A program made the position numbers and the translations under genes. A DNA stretch of 34,442 nucleotides, from contig CAMVAF010000014.1 in the NCBI GenBank assembly GCA_947165365.1, forward strand, positions 1-34,442, written 5' to 3'. Source of the DNA: an uncultured Clostridia bacterium (lineage in GTDB: Bacteria > Bacillota_I > Bacilli_A > RF39 > UBA660). Below, in pieces: positions 8,549 through 16,970 of the stretch. Every line of letters begins with the position of its first letter. The first letter of the stretch is position 1. The notes under the pieces are model-generated. The model ran no database searches. It saw only the letters and a list, made by a program, of their open reading frames with translations, and was not told the origin of the DNA.

Positions 8549-9394
8549 TTATTCAACAACAGGTAATTCTTTTTTCTTATTCTTTTTTACTATCATTAAT
8601 ACTACAGCGATTATAGCAATAACAATTAGGGCAATAACAACATAAATAATAATTGGATTTATATTATATAAACAGAATGAGAATTCAATATTTTTATCAC
8701 CTAAAGTCATTAAATTCCATTTAAGTTCTTTGTCGCTTGTTTTACTACTAGCGTTATTACTTTTAGCAGCATAAGGTAATTTTAAATTAAAACTTAAATC
8801 CATGTTGGCATACATACTAGGATCATTTAAACTAGATAAATCTAAATCAGTTGATTCATCTTCTCCAGTAGTAGTCAAAAGATCATTATCTTCAACAGGT
8901 TCTGTTTCATCAGGATTTTCGAAATCAAAATTATTTTCTTCTTCATCCATACCCATATTGCTATCATTCATATCAAATTTATATTTTGCAGTATAGGTAT
9001 TTTTTAAAAATCCCTTTTCAACTTTGAACATATATTCATCTTTATGATCTTTTCCATCAAGCATACCAGATAAACTATATTCAGTATCCTTATCAGTACT
9101 TACTGTATCAATATTATCAATATGTTTGGTTATTTTAATACCTTTCATTTTACCATCTGTATAATCTTCAACAGTAAAACCTTGTTTCTTTAATTCCTCC
9201 TTTTGTTCCGCAGTAAAAGTTTCTCCACTTTCATTACTTTCTTCTCCACCCATAGCTGATGTATCAATAGCATAGATAATAGAAAAATCCATTGATTTAT
9301 CCTTTTTGATTTCCATGTTAGCATTAAATTTAACACATCCAGTTAAGGTTAGAGTTGCTACTAATAGTAATAATACATTTCTAACTTTTTTCAT
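8549..9394 (-). CDS. LppM-like lipoprotein with C-terminal membrane helix
   Basis: Start taken at 9394 (MKKVRNVLLLLVATLTLTGC) because an AAAGGA/AGGAAG-rich ribosome site lies just upstream; the longer frame from 9418 adds eight residues without a site. The 281-residue protein has a lipobox ending at Cys20, an N-terminal domain opening VKFNANMEIKKDKSMDF that resembles the LppM/DUF3153 domain, an acidic linker (EEENNFDFENPDETEP), and a membrane helix near the C-terminus followed by KKNKKK. It is therefore tethered at both ends on the outer face. LppM-domain proteins occur widely in Firmicutes and Actinobacteria; their role is unclear. It is a single-gene transcript with its own promoter and terminator. 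Confidence 0.75.
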   Translation of the reverse strand: MKKVRNVLLLLVATLTLTGCVKFNANMEIKKDKSMDFSIIYAIDTSAMGGEESNESGETFTAEQKEELKKQGFTVEDYTDGKMKGIKITKHIDNIDTVSTDKDTEYSLSGMLDGKDHKDEYMFKVEKGFLKNTYTAKYKFDMNDSNMGMDEEENNFDFENPDETEPVEDNDLLTTTGEDESTDLDLSSLNDPSMYANMDLSFNLKLPYAAKSNNASSKTSDKELKWNLMTLGDKNIEFSFCLYNINPIIIYVVIALIVIAIIAVVLMIVKKNKKKELPVVE

Positions 9395-9431
9395 CTTCCT
9401 ATCCTTTCTACAAAGCATACTTTGTAATTTT

Positions 9432-9440
9432 ATTATATCA
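9432..9440 (-). promoter_or_regulatory. Extended -10 promoter for the LppM-like gene
   Basis: TGA-TATAAT on the minus strand is a consensus extended -10 about 38 bases upstream of the start at 9394; the -35 (ATTTCA at 17 bp) is weak. Confidence 0.6.
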
Positions 9441-9490
9441 TAATAATTTAAGAATGAAATATTTTTTTTATATTTTTGACAACAATTTTA

Positions 9491-10930
9491 CTATTCATCA
9501 ATAATTAACTCTACACAATATTTTTTTATTTCTTTAATAAATATAGAAGGATTTTTTCGTGGTACTAGAATATATATTTTCTCTTTACATCTTGTTAAAG
9601 CAACATAAAACAATCTTCTTTCTTCTGCATATGGTGTCTCCTCATAAAAAGTATTAAACATCATTGAACAACTAAATTCTTTTATCTTTGATGGAAAGCC
9701 TAAATAACTATCACTCATATTTAATAATATAACATTCTCTGCCTCTAATCCCTTAGCTTTATGAATAGTTAAATACTTAATATTATCACTTTTATTTATT
9801 ATATTTAAATCCTTATTATATCTTGATAAAACCATTATATCTTTCTTATCTTCTAAATACAAATAATTTAGTAAATCATTATATGTTTTTTTTAAATCAC
9901 TATAATAGACTAATACAACAGGATACTTAAGAAGAAACTTGGCATATATTTGTTTTCTTAATTGATAAGGATTCTTTAAAATAAATTTTTTAGCAATTTT
10001 AATAAGTTGATAAGAATTACGATAAGTATTTTTAAGATCTATTCGATAGCTTTCCTTAAAATATTTTTTAAAATCAATAAATAACGATAAATTACTACCT
10101 GAAAAGCCATAAATAGATTGATAGTCATCACCAACACACATAATCCTTCCATTGGTTTTATTAATAATTTCTTTAATTAAATCAAATCTTATTTTGGAAA
10201 TATCTTGATATTCATCAATAATAATATATTGGTATTTTTTCCTTATATTATGTTTTTTAACCATGTTTTTTGCATAAATAATCATATCATCAAAATCAAT
10301 TTTATTAATACTTCGAAGTTCTTCTTCATAAATATTATATATTTTTAGAGATATTATTAGAAATATTTTATCGTAATCATCATATATTTTTTTAACAACA
10401 CTTTTTATATACTTTAAAGAATAATTATTACTTTTAATTTTTTTTATGAAAGAAATAATATGATATTTTAGTATATCTAATTTTCCATTATTAATTATTT
10501 CATCTATATTTGTAACACTAAAATATTCTAATAATAATTTTTGATATGGTATAAATAAATAACTTAAAAAGAATTCATCGACAATATATTTTAATAAATT
10601 ATCCGATGATATTCCAAAATATTTTAGATTGTTTTTAATAATATTTAAAGATAATTTATGAAAGGTTAATATGTCCACATTATTCGATATTTTATTTTTT
10701 AAATTATTTACCGTTTCATTAGTAAAAGATAATACCAAAATATCACTTTCTTGATAACCCATAACATCAATTAAATATCTTACTTTTCCAACAATAGTTT
10801 TTGTTTTACCACTACCCGCTCCTGCAACTACTAAAAGATATTTTGAATCATTAACAATAACTTTTCTTTGATATTTGTCAAAATCTTTGTTTTCTTTACG
10901 CGAAAAAAAAGAATCAATTTGATTCTTCAT
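9491..10930 (-). CDS. Compact UvrD/PcrA-like superfamily 1 helicase
   Basis: All main SF1A motifs are visible: Q motif near FDKYQRKVI, Walker A VVAGAGSGKTKT (about residues 34-45), motif II YIIIDEYQDIS, motif III GDDYQSIYGFSG, motif V TIHKAKGLEAENVILL and motif VI RRLFYVALTRCKEK. At 479 residues it is much shorter than UvrD/PcrA (about 720), so the 2B-type insertion and the C-terminal extension are missing or reduced. Start set at 10930: GGTG sits 6 bases upstream, while the longer frame begins with GTG inside that site. It is predicted to be an ATP-driven 3'-5' DNA translocase in repair or recombination. It lies just downstream of the prepilin peptidase gene. Confidence 0.88.
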   Translation of the reverse strand: MKNQIDSFFSRKENKDFDKYQRKVIVNDSKYLLVVAGAGSGKTKTIVGKVRYLIDVMGYQESDILVLSFTNETVNNLKNKISNNVDILTFHKLSLNIIKNNLKYFGISSDNLLKYIVDEFFLSYLFIPYQKLLLEYFSVTNIDEIINNGKLDILKYHIISFIKKIKSNNYSLKYIKSVVKKIYDDYDKIFLIISLKIYNIYEEELRSINKIDFDDMIIYAKNMVKKHNIRKKYQYIIIDEYQDISKIRFDLIKEIINKTNGRIMCVGDDYQSIYGFSGSNLSLFIDFKKYFKESYRIDLKNTYRNSYQLIKIAKKFILKNPYQLRKQIYAKFLLKYPVVLVYYSDLKKTYNDLLNYLYLEDKKDIMVLSRYNKDLNIINKSDNIKYLTIHKAKGLEAENVILLNMSDSYLGFPSKIKEFSCSMMFNTFYEETPYAEERRLFYVALTRCKEKIYILVPRKNPSIFIKEIKKYCVELIIDE

Positions 10931-10962
10931 AAACATCACCCATTATTAATATACAACTTTTA

Positions 10963-11730
10963 TTATCTTCCTAATAAAAAATTAACAATACTCATGGTAT
11001 CGAGTTTTAAAAAGAAAATAATTAAAATACCAATAACCAAAAATGGTCCAAAAGGAATAATATTTTCTTTATGACGAAATAATAATAGTAAAGATACTGG
11101 AAGAGCAATAAAACTCGCTAAAATAATCACTAATAATGAAAGAAATGGTTCAAGAACAACTCCTGATAAAATCATTAGTTTAACATCGGCACCACCAAGA
11201 CACTCTTTTTTAAAAATAAACTCCCCAAATTTCATTATTAAATACATAATTACAAAGCAAATAAAACCGCTAAAAAGTGATAAAAGAAATACTTTAACTC
11301 CCATAAAAATTAATTTTATTAGTAAAACTAGAATAACGGGAATAAAAATAAATCTATCTGGAATCATCATATATGTTAAATCACTAACTGTTACTAATAC
11401 CATTACACTAGAAAGTATTATTGCAATTAATAATTCATAATTAAATCCAAAAGAATAATAACTAACCGCGTACATTAGCCCTAGTGCTACTTCTGAAAAT
11501 GGATACAATAATGATAGTTTTGTTTTACAATTTCGACATTTTCCTTTTTGAATAATATAAGAAACAACGGGAATTAACTCATACCATTTAAGTTTGTGAC
11601 CACATTTTTCACAATGGGATGCTGGAAATATTATTGATTCATTCCTAGGTATTCTTGAAGCTAAAACATTGAAAAATGATCCAAAAACTAATCCTAATAT
11701 AAAGAACATTATTAAATATAGTATTTCCAT
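10963..11730 (-). CDS. Prepilin peptidase (PilD/ComC family A24)
   Basis: The 255-residue membrane protein has the GSFFNVLASRIP start typical of the family, a cytoplasmic four-Cys zinc site (HCEKC at Cys40/43 and KCRNC at Cys65/68) and the two catalytic aspartates Asp117 in VSDLTYMMIPD and Asp182 in GGADVKL. It cleaves and N-methylates type IV prepilins or pseudopilins. Its ATG overlaps the stop of the PilC/GspF-like gene (TAATG), so the two are translationally coupled. No pilin or PilB/ComGA ATPase gene lies in the window, so the substrates must be encoded elsewhere. Both a competence pseudopilus and a type IV pilus remain possible. Confidence 0.93.
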   Translation of the reverse strand: MEILYLIMFFILGLVFGSFFNVLASRIPRNESIIFPASHCEKCGHKLKWYELIPVVSYIIQKGKCRNCKTKLSLLYPFSEVALGLMYAVSYYSFGFNYELLIAIILSSVMVLVTVSDLTYMMIPDRFIFIPVILVLLIKLIFMGVKVFLLSLFSGFICFVIMYLIMKFGEFIFKKECLGGADVKLMILSGVVLEPFLSLLVIILASFIALPVSLLLLFRHKENIIPFGPFLVIGILIIFFLKLDTMSIVNFLLGR

Positions 11731-13142
11731 TAACTAATCACCTTGTACATTTCAAACATTGGTAAAATAATAGATAAAATAATGATTCCAACACTTCCTG
11801 CTAAGAAAACAATTAGAATTGGTTCTATTAAACTCTTGATGGCATTAACAGCATTACGGTGAAGATTATCATAATAATTAGCTACTTTTTCCATCATTAC
11901 TGCAAGTTGACCTGTTGATTCACCAGTAACAATCATTTCATAAGCTACCAATGGAAATGCCCAGTGACCTTTAAAGGCATCTGATATTTTACCACCTGCA
12001 TTTAAATTCTTTACTGTTTTTAAAATAATTTTACGATATACTTCATTTTCTGAAACATTTAAAAGTACATCCATACTATCAGTAATATAAACTCCATGTG
12101 ATAGAAGTGAAGAAAAAGTTCTGGCAAACATAGAAACTTCACTATACATAATAATATTTTTAATAACAGGTATATGTAAATACAAGGTTTGCATCATTAA
12201 TCTAAAACTGCGTACATTTTTAAATAAATAACGATATATCAATAAAATAATTATTAATATGATAAATATTCCTAAAGCATGATTTTGTAAAAATTCACTA
12301 AATTGCAAAACCCACACTGTAATTTGAGGAAGTTGGGCATCCATTCCCTCAAACATTGATTCATATTGTGGAACAACCCAAACTAATACAAAGGTAACAA
12401 CTAAAATAGCAAATATTAAAACAACAATCGGATATGTCATTGCACTCTTAATTTGCTTTCTTGTAGTATCAATCGATGTATAATAATCAGCCATCTCTTC
12501 TAAAACATTAGCAAGATCTCCTGTTAATTCTGCACTTTTACACATATTAATTAATAATTTTGGGAAAACATGACCTTGTTTTGTTAAAGCAGTAGAGAAA
12601 TTATCGCCACCTAATAAATCATATACAATGCCATCATATATTTTCTTTTTAGCAGGTTTTTCTGTTTGTTTAGCAAGAATTCTAACTGAATCAACAAGGG
12701 TAATACCTGCTCTTAAATAGGTTGCAAGTTGGGCCAATGCAAAACATAATTCACTAGTATTAATAGGATTACCAATATTTAAATCAATATCATATTTTTT
12801 ACGAAGTTCAATTTTAATTATTTCAAGTCCTTGACTTTGTAAAAACTTTTTAGCAAGATCAATATTATAAGCATCAATATTACCTTTAATAATTTTTCCA
12901 TCTTCTTTTTTAGCTTGATATTTAAAATGAAGTTTTTCCATAAGTTCTGATTCATGAATCTGCTCATTACTCTTTTCAAAACTACTTTTACGATTCTTAG
13001 CAAAAATATCATTACTATCCATATTTATAGCATTATCATCATCGATGACCATCATTTCTCTTATTTTTTTCTTTTTACCAAAAATAAAATAAATAACGGA
13101 AAACAAACCACGATATGCATAAGTTAATATATTATTCTTCAT
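11730..13142 (-). CDS. Type II secretion/type IV pilus inner-membrane protein, PilC/GspF/ComGB family
   Basis: The 470-residue protein carries two T2SSF domains, about residues 130-255 (beginning ALAQLATYLRAGITLVDSV) and 335-460, each followed by membrane helices, and the short beta region FKYQAKKEDGKIIKGNIDA (73-91) common in this family. About 70 additional N-terminal residues precede it, with a hydrophobic start and a charged Asn/Asp-rich stretch; ComGB-type proteins usually begin close to the FKYQA region. This protein forms the membrane platform where the assembly ATPase drives pilus growth. It leads a two-gene operon with the prepilin peptidase, from a strong promoter at 13164-13192. 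Confidence 0.92.
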   Translation of the reverse strand: MKNNILTYAYRGLFSVIYFIFGKKKKIREMMVIDDDNAINMDSNDIFAKNRKSSFEKSNEQIHESELMEKLHFKYQAKKEDGKIIKGNIDAYNIDLAKKFLQSQGLEIIKIELRKKYDIDLNIGNPINTSELCFALAQLATYLRAGITLVDSVRILAKQTEKPAKKKIYDGIVYDLLGGDNFSTALTKQGHVFPKLLINMCKSAELTGDLANVLEEMADYYTSIDTTRKQIKSAMTYPIVVLIFAILVVTFVLVWVVPQYESMFEGMDAQLPQITVWVLQFSEFLQNHALGIFIILIIILLIYRYLFKNVRSFRLMMQTLYLHIPVIKNIIMYSEVSMFARTFSSLLSHGVYITDSMDVLLNVSENEVYRKIILKTVKNLNAGGKISDAFKGHWAFPLVAYEMIVTGESTGQLAVMMEKVANYYDNLHRNAVNAIKSLIEPILIVFLAGSVGIIILSIILPMFEMYKVIS

Positions 13143-13163
13143 ATTTCCCTCTATTCTATTATT

Positions 13164-13192
13164 ATTTTATCATAATCTTTCTTTATTATCAA
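13164..13192 (-). promoter_or_regulatory. Sigma-A-type promoter for pilC-like/prepilin peptidase operon
   Basis: On the minus strand -35 TTGATA (13187-13192), a 17-bp spacer and -10 TAAAAT (13164-13169) with the TG extension. The ribosome site GAGGG follows just before the ATG at 13142. Confidence 0.8.
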
Positions 13193-13194
13193 TT

Positions 13195-13221
13195 AAAAAA
13201 GATATTTATTTTAAAATATCT
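13195..13221 (-). terminator. Rho-independent terminator after ylbE-like gene
   Basis: An 8-bp stem (13214-13221 with 13200-13207) with a six-base loop and a T-run on the minus strand. The ylbE-like stop codon (13206-13208) falls inside it, and the next promoter's -35 begins 3 bases beyond the T-run. Confidence 0.8.
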
Positions 13222-13427
13222 ATCACGCTATTCATCATACTTAAATCTTTATTTATTTTTTCTAATTTATCAGAAACTGTTAATTTATAATCTTTCTTCA
13301 TCAAATCGTATAAAATATTAATAAATTTGGGATTTCTAATTAAATTTTTATAATAAAAAGAATTTTCTCTTAAATATTTTTTTAATAATATATCATTATT
13401 GATAATATTTCTTATTTCAAAATTCAT
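13206..13427 (-). CDS. ylbE: YlbE-like protein
   Basis: The 73-residue protein matches the YlbE family pattern: the segment LKKYLRENSFYYKNLIRNP (residues 15-33) parallels the conserved LREHPEWYRKLSRNP region, and the C-terminal helix has the usual length. The function of YlbE is unknown; in Bacillus it sits directly after ylbD, as it does here with a 2-base gap. The recognition is from recall of the family, not an alignment, but the size, order and neighbour all agree. Confidence 0.75.
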   Translation of the reverse strand: MNFEIRNIINNDILLKKYLRENSFYYKNLIRNPKFINILYDLMKKDYKLTVSDKLEKINKDLSMMNSVIDILK

Positions 13428-13429
13428 TT

Positions 13430-13765
13430 CTAATCCTCAAAATATTTATATTTAGGTCTTTCTTCATAATTATTAACTTCTTCACTATTATTAACATCTT
13501 TAAAAACATCAATGGCTTTACTAAGTGATGTTAATGTCTTTTGGACAGTTTTTAAATCTATTCCTTTAAAAATAGATAAAATATCTTTAAGGGAAGTATT
13601 ACCAATATTATTATCTTTATTTTTAAAATTATTCCATATACTATTATCCTCTCCATATAAATCATATATTTCATAAAATTGTTGCCAAGTCATTTTATTA
13701 TTTATAACATAATCTACTAAATTAGGATTTTTTTTAACAAATTCTCTAAATCCATCTTTCCCCAT
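13430..13765 (-). CDS. ylbD: YlbD-like protein (putative spore-coat family)
   Basis: The 111-residue protein begins with the YlbD-family core FREFVKKNPNLVDYV...TWQQFYEIYDLYGEDNSIW (residues 6-44), close in layout to Bacillus YlbD, and ends in a helical, acidic tail. Pfam lists the family as a putative coat protein, though it also occurs in species not known to sporulate. A GGTGG ribosome site precedes the ATG. Together with ylbE it makes a two-gene transcript placed between polA and the pilC-like operon. No other sporulation gene is visible in the window. Confidence 0.75.
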   Translation of the reverse strand: MGKDGFREFVKKNPNLVDYVINNKMTWQQFYEIYDLYGEDNSIWNNFKNKDNNIGNTSLKDILSIFKGIDLKTVQKTLTSLSKAIDVFKDVNNSEEVNNYEERPKYKYFED

Positions 13766-13779
13766 ATTACCACCAATAT

Positions 13780-13785
13780 ATTATA
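13780..13785 (-). promoter_or_regulatory. -10 element upstream of ylbD
   Basis: A consensus TATAAT on the minus strand 15-20 bases before the ylbD start; the -35 region is weak, and the element sits after the polA-side spacer with no other gene between. Confidence 0.4.
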
Positions 13786-13810
13786 TGAAATAACATAGAT
13801 TTTACTACAG

Positions 13811-13838
13811 AAAAAAGAATCAAATTACTTTGACTCTT
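13811..13838 (-). terminator. Rho-independent terminator after polA
   Basis: A 10-bp stem (13829-13838 with 13815-13824, one G-T pair on the minus strand) with a four-base loop, followed by a T-run. It closes the transcript running from the CmpB-like gene to polA. Confidence 0.87.
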
Positions 13839-13849
13839 CAATTAATATT

Positions 13850-16441
13850 TTATTTAGCTTCATACCATGTTTTGCCATATTCAACATCAACTTTCAATGG
13901 TACCTCTAATTTATAAATATTTTCCATAACATCACGAATTAAATTACCCATAATTTCTACTTCATTATTAGGAACAGTGAATACTAATTCATCATGAACT
14001 TGAACAAGCATTTTCGAATTTAGATTTCTTTTTTCGATTTCATCTTGAATTTTAATCATAGCAAGTTTGATAATATCTGCTGCCGTTCCTTGAATAGGGG
14101 CATTAAGAGCCATTCTCTCTCCACTACTTCTTATTAAATAATTTTTATTTTTCAATTCATCAATAACTCTTTTTCGATTAAATAAAGTTTTAACATAACC
14201 ATTTTGATATGCTTCTTTAAGAGTTTTATCCATAAACTCTTTTATTTCAGGAAAATGATTTAGATAATCATCAATAAACTTTTTGGCATCAACTAAATTA
14301 ATACCTAAATCCTCTGATAAACCAAAACTACTAATACCATAAAGGATTCCAAAATTAACTGCCTTAGCATTTCTTCGCATATTTTTATCTACCATATCTA
14401 AAGGTATATGATAAATATCACTGGCAGTCTTAGCGTGAATATCCAAGTCACTCTTAAAAGCCTCTATCATATTTTTAGCATTAGCCATTGATGCAAATAC
14501 TCTAAGTTCAATTTGGGAATAATCACTTGATATAATTATCGAATCATCATCAGGTATAAAGGCTTTTCTAATTTCTCTACCTTCTTCTGTTCTAATCGGA
14601 ATATTTTGTAAATTGGGGCGTTCTGAAGATAGTCTTCCCGTTCTTGTTAATGTTTGATTATAAATAGTATGGATTCTTCCATCTGGTTTTATTTCATTAA
14701 TAATACCAATAATATAACTACTTAGTATTTTACTATATTTTCTATAATCTAATATTTTATCAACAATTATTTCTTTTCCTTTTAATTTATCTAATATTTC
14801 TTTACTAGTACTATAGTTACCATCTTTAATTTTCTTTGGATAAATAATACCCATTTTATTAAATAAAACATCACCTAATTGTTTTGGAGAAGATATATTA
14901 AAAGTTACTCCACTAATATTATAAATATCTTGTTCAATGTTTTTTATCTTTTCTTCTATTTCTTCTTGCATTTTAAGTAAATAATTTTTATCAACCTTAA
15001 AACCAGTTATTTCCATATCTGCTAGAACATAAACTAAAGGAAGTTCAATATCAAGATATAATTTTTCCATATCTTCACTAGTTAATTCTTCATAAAATGT
15101 ATTTTTATATTCATAAATAAAATTACTTTTTTTAATCATTTCTGGAATATAGATATTATCTTCTACTTCATGGATAGTTATTTCACTACCAAATTCTTTA
15201 TCATAAAAGGTAATATCATAACCATATTGATTAGCAAGATATGCTATATCATTTTTAATATTTTTATTAAGAAGATAACCTTCAATCATCAAATCATGAA
15301 TATTCTTATCTATTTTAATATCATATTTATCAAAAACAACTAACATTTTCTTTAAATCATAGGTATATTTCATTTTTCCATCATTAAAGATATTAGATTC
15401 TTTTAATAAATCAATTGGTATAAAATAAGAATTATTAAGAGAAGTAATACTTACCCCTAAACTTTTAGCATCATGATAGTTATACCCTACTACTTCAAGA
15501 TAAATGGAATACTCTTTATCTAATTTTAAATCATTTAGATCATGAATAATTTGATAATTATTATTAATTACTTTCTTTTCTTCTTTCTTATCCATTTTCT
15601 TTAATAATGAGAAAAACTCTAATTCTTTTAAAATATCTGTATATTCTAGATAATTAATATCTTTAATCTTAATACTTTCTAAACTTGTATCAATGGGTAC
15701 TTCTTTAAATATCGTTGCCAAATGATAACTTAAATAAGCCTTATCTTTATCACTTGCTAACTTATCATGCATTTTACCTTTTATTTCATCTAAATGATTA
15801 TATAAATTATCAATATTTTTATATTCACTTAATAATTTAATAGCAGTCTTTTCCCCTATTCCAGAAACACCTGGGATATTATCGGAACTATCTCCCATTA
15901 AAGCTTTTAAATCTATCATATTAATAGGATCTACCATATAAGTTTTCTTAAATTCTTCTTTATCCATCATAATATAATCATGAGTTTTTAATAGTTTTAC
16001 TTTTACATTATCATTGATTAGTTGTAATAAATCTTTATCGCTGGAAACAATTAAAGCTTGTTCATTAAGATTTGTTATTTTATTAGCAAAAGTTCCAATA
16101 ATATCATCGGCTTCATAATTATCAATTTCAAGATGGGTTATTCCAAGTGCATCACATATTTTTCTTGATAGTGGAAACTGCATTTTAAGTTCATCTGGAG
16201 TTTCAGACCTTCCTCCTTTATAATCCGAGTACTCATTATGTCTAAAAGTTTTCCCTTTATCAAAAGCGATCATCATATATTCTGGGTTTTCTTCTTCTTT
16301 AATTTTATTAATCATATTAATAAATCCATATAAAGCATTAGTTGGAAAACCTTTAGAATTTTTCATTAAGTTACCATTATAAGCGGTGGCATAATAACTT
16401 CTAAATATTAAATTATTACCATCAACTAGAACTATTTTCAT
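13850..16441 (-). CDS. polA: DNA polymerase I
   Basis: Start set at 16441 (MKIVLVDGNNLIFRSYYA) because AAGGTG lies 6 bases upstream; the longer frame begins with a GTG inside that site. The 863 residues comprise a 5'-3' exonuclease (about 1-290, with FDKGKTFRH, NYEADDI, SSDKDLLQL and MGDSSDNIPG), a middle domain, and the polymerase domain with TGRLSSERPNLQNIP, DYSQIELRV, RRNAKAVNFGILYG and VHDELVF. In the middle domain the first DxE motif reads IYLEVVGYN, so the metal-binding Asp is missing and proofreading is probably lost, as in Bacillus Pol I. It is last in its operon and overlaps the preceding membrane-protein gene by 20 bases. Confidence 0.98.
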   Translation of the reverse strand: MKIVLVDGNNLIFRSYYATAYNGNLMKNSKGFPTNALYGFINMINKIKEEENPEYMMIAFDKGKTFRHNEYSDYKGGRSETPDELKMQFPLSRKICDALGITHLEIDNYEADDIIGTFANKITNLNEQALIVSSDKDLLQLINDNVKVKLLKTHDYIMMDKEEFKKTYMVDPINMIDLKALMGDSSDNIPGVSGIGEKTAIKLLSEYKNIDNLYNHLDEIKGKMHDKLASDKDKAYLSYHLATIFKEVPIDTSLESIKIKDINYLEYTDILKELEFFSLLKKMDKKEEKKVINNNYQIIHDLNDLKLDKEYSIYLEVVGYNYHDAKSLGVSITSLNNSYFIPIDLLKESNIFNDGKMKYTYDLKKMLVVFDKYDIKIDKNIHDLMIEGYLLNKNIKNDIAYLANQYGYDITFYDKEFGSEITIHEVEDNIYIPEMIKKSNFIYEYKNTFYEELTSEDMEKLYLDIELPLVYVLADMEITGFKVDKNYLLKMQEEIEEKIKNIEQDIYNISGVTFNISSPKQLGDVLFNKMGIIYPKKIKDGNYSTSKEILDKLKGKEIIVDKILDYRKYSKILSSYIIGIINEIKPDGRIHTIYNQTLTRTGRLSSERPNLQNIPIRTEEGREIRKAFIPDDDSIIISSDYSQIELRVFASMANAKNMIEAFKSDLDIHAKTASDIYHIPLDMVDKNMRRNAKAVNFGILYGISSFGLSEDLGINLVDAKKFIDDYLNHFPEIKEFMDKTLKEAYQNGYVKTLFNRKRVIDELKNKNYLIRSSGERMALNAPIQGTAADIIKLAMIKIQDEIEKRNLNSKMLVQVHDELVFTVPNNEVEIMGNLIRDVMENIYKLEVPLKVDVEYGKTWYEAK

Positions 16442-16970
16442 TTTTATCACCTTTTATATATTCAATTTCAATTATTACGTTTTCACCATAGTAATTCGAT
16501 AAATCATATTTTGTTTTAATTAATTTATTATCCTTTAGTTCTAAAACAATATTATTATCATTACCTTCATTTTCCGTTTCTAAGATATCATTTAAATCTT
16601 TATTGGATATTGTAAAATAATATGTATTATCTTCTTTTTTTTCTAATTTAGAATTTTTAATTAATTTATTTAAATTATATAGATCAAAGAAATAAGAATA
16701 CTGATTATCTTTGTAATTAGGATTATCTATTAAAATAGTTAATATTTCTTTATCATTAATTATTATTTTTTCTTGATAATTATTTTCATGATATTCTTTA
16801 ATACTATCTCTTAAAATCTCATAAATAGTTACTTCTTTTAAATTTTCTTCTTTCTTTTCAATATTAACACTATTTTTTTGGTAAAATATAAACAAAACAA
16901 TAAAAAAGATTAGATAAAATCCAAAAAACAAAGAATATTTTAAAGTTTTTTTATCTTTTATTTTATTCAT
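16422..16970 (-). CDS. Membrane-anchored protein of unknown function
   Basis: A 182-residue protein (start at the ATG 16970; a TTG two codons upstream is a less likely alternative) with one membrane segment near residues 14-31 and an extracytoplasmic remainder rich in Lys, Asn and Glu. No enzyme motif is recognisable. The distal part looks like a small beta-rich domain with alternating hydrophobic residues (NTYYFTISNKDLNDIL, NIVLELKDNKLIKTKYDL). Its 5' end overlaps fmt by 8 bases and its 3' end overlaps polA by 20, so it is embedded in that operon. Function unknown. Confidence 0.7.
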   Translation of the reverse strand: MNKIKDKKTLKYSLFFGFYLIFFIVLFIFYQKNSVNIEKKEENLKEVTIYEILRDSIKEYHENNYQEKIIINDKEILTILIDNPNYKDNQYSYFFDLYNLNKLIKNSKLEKKEDNTYYFTISNKDLNDILETENEGNDNNIVLELKDNKLIKTKYDLSNYYGENVIIEIEYIKGDKNENSSS

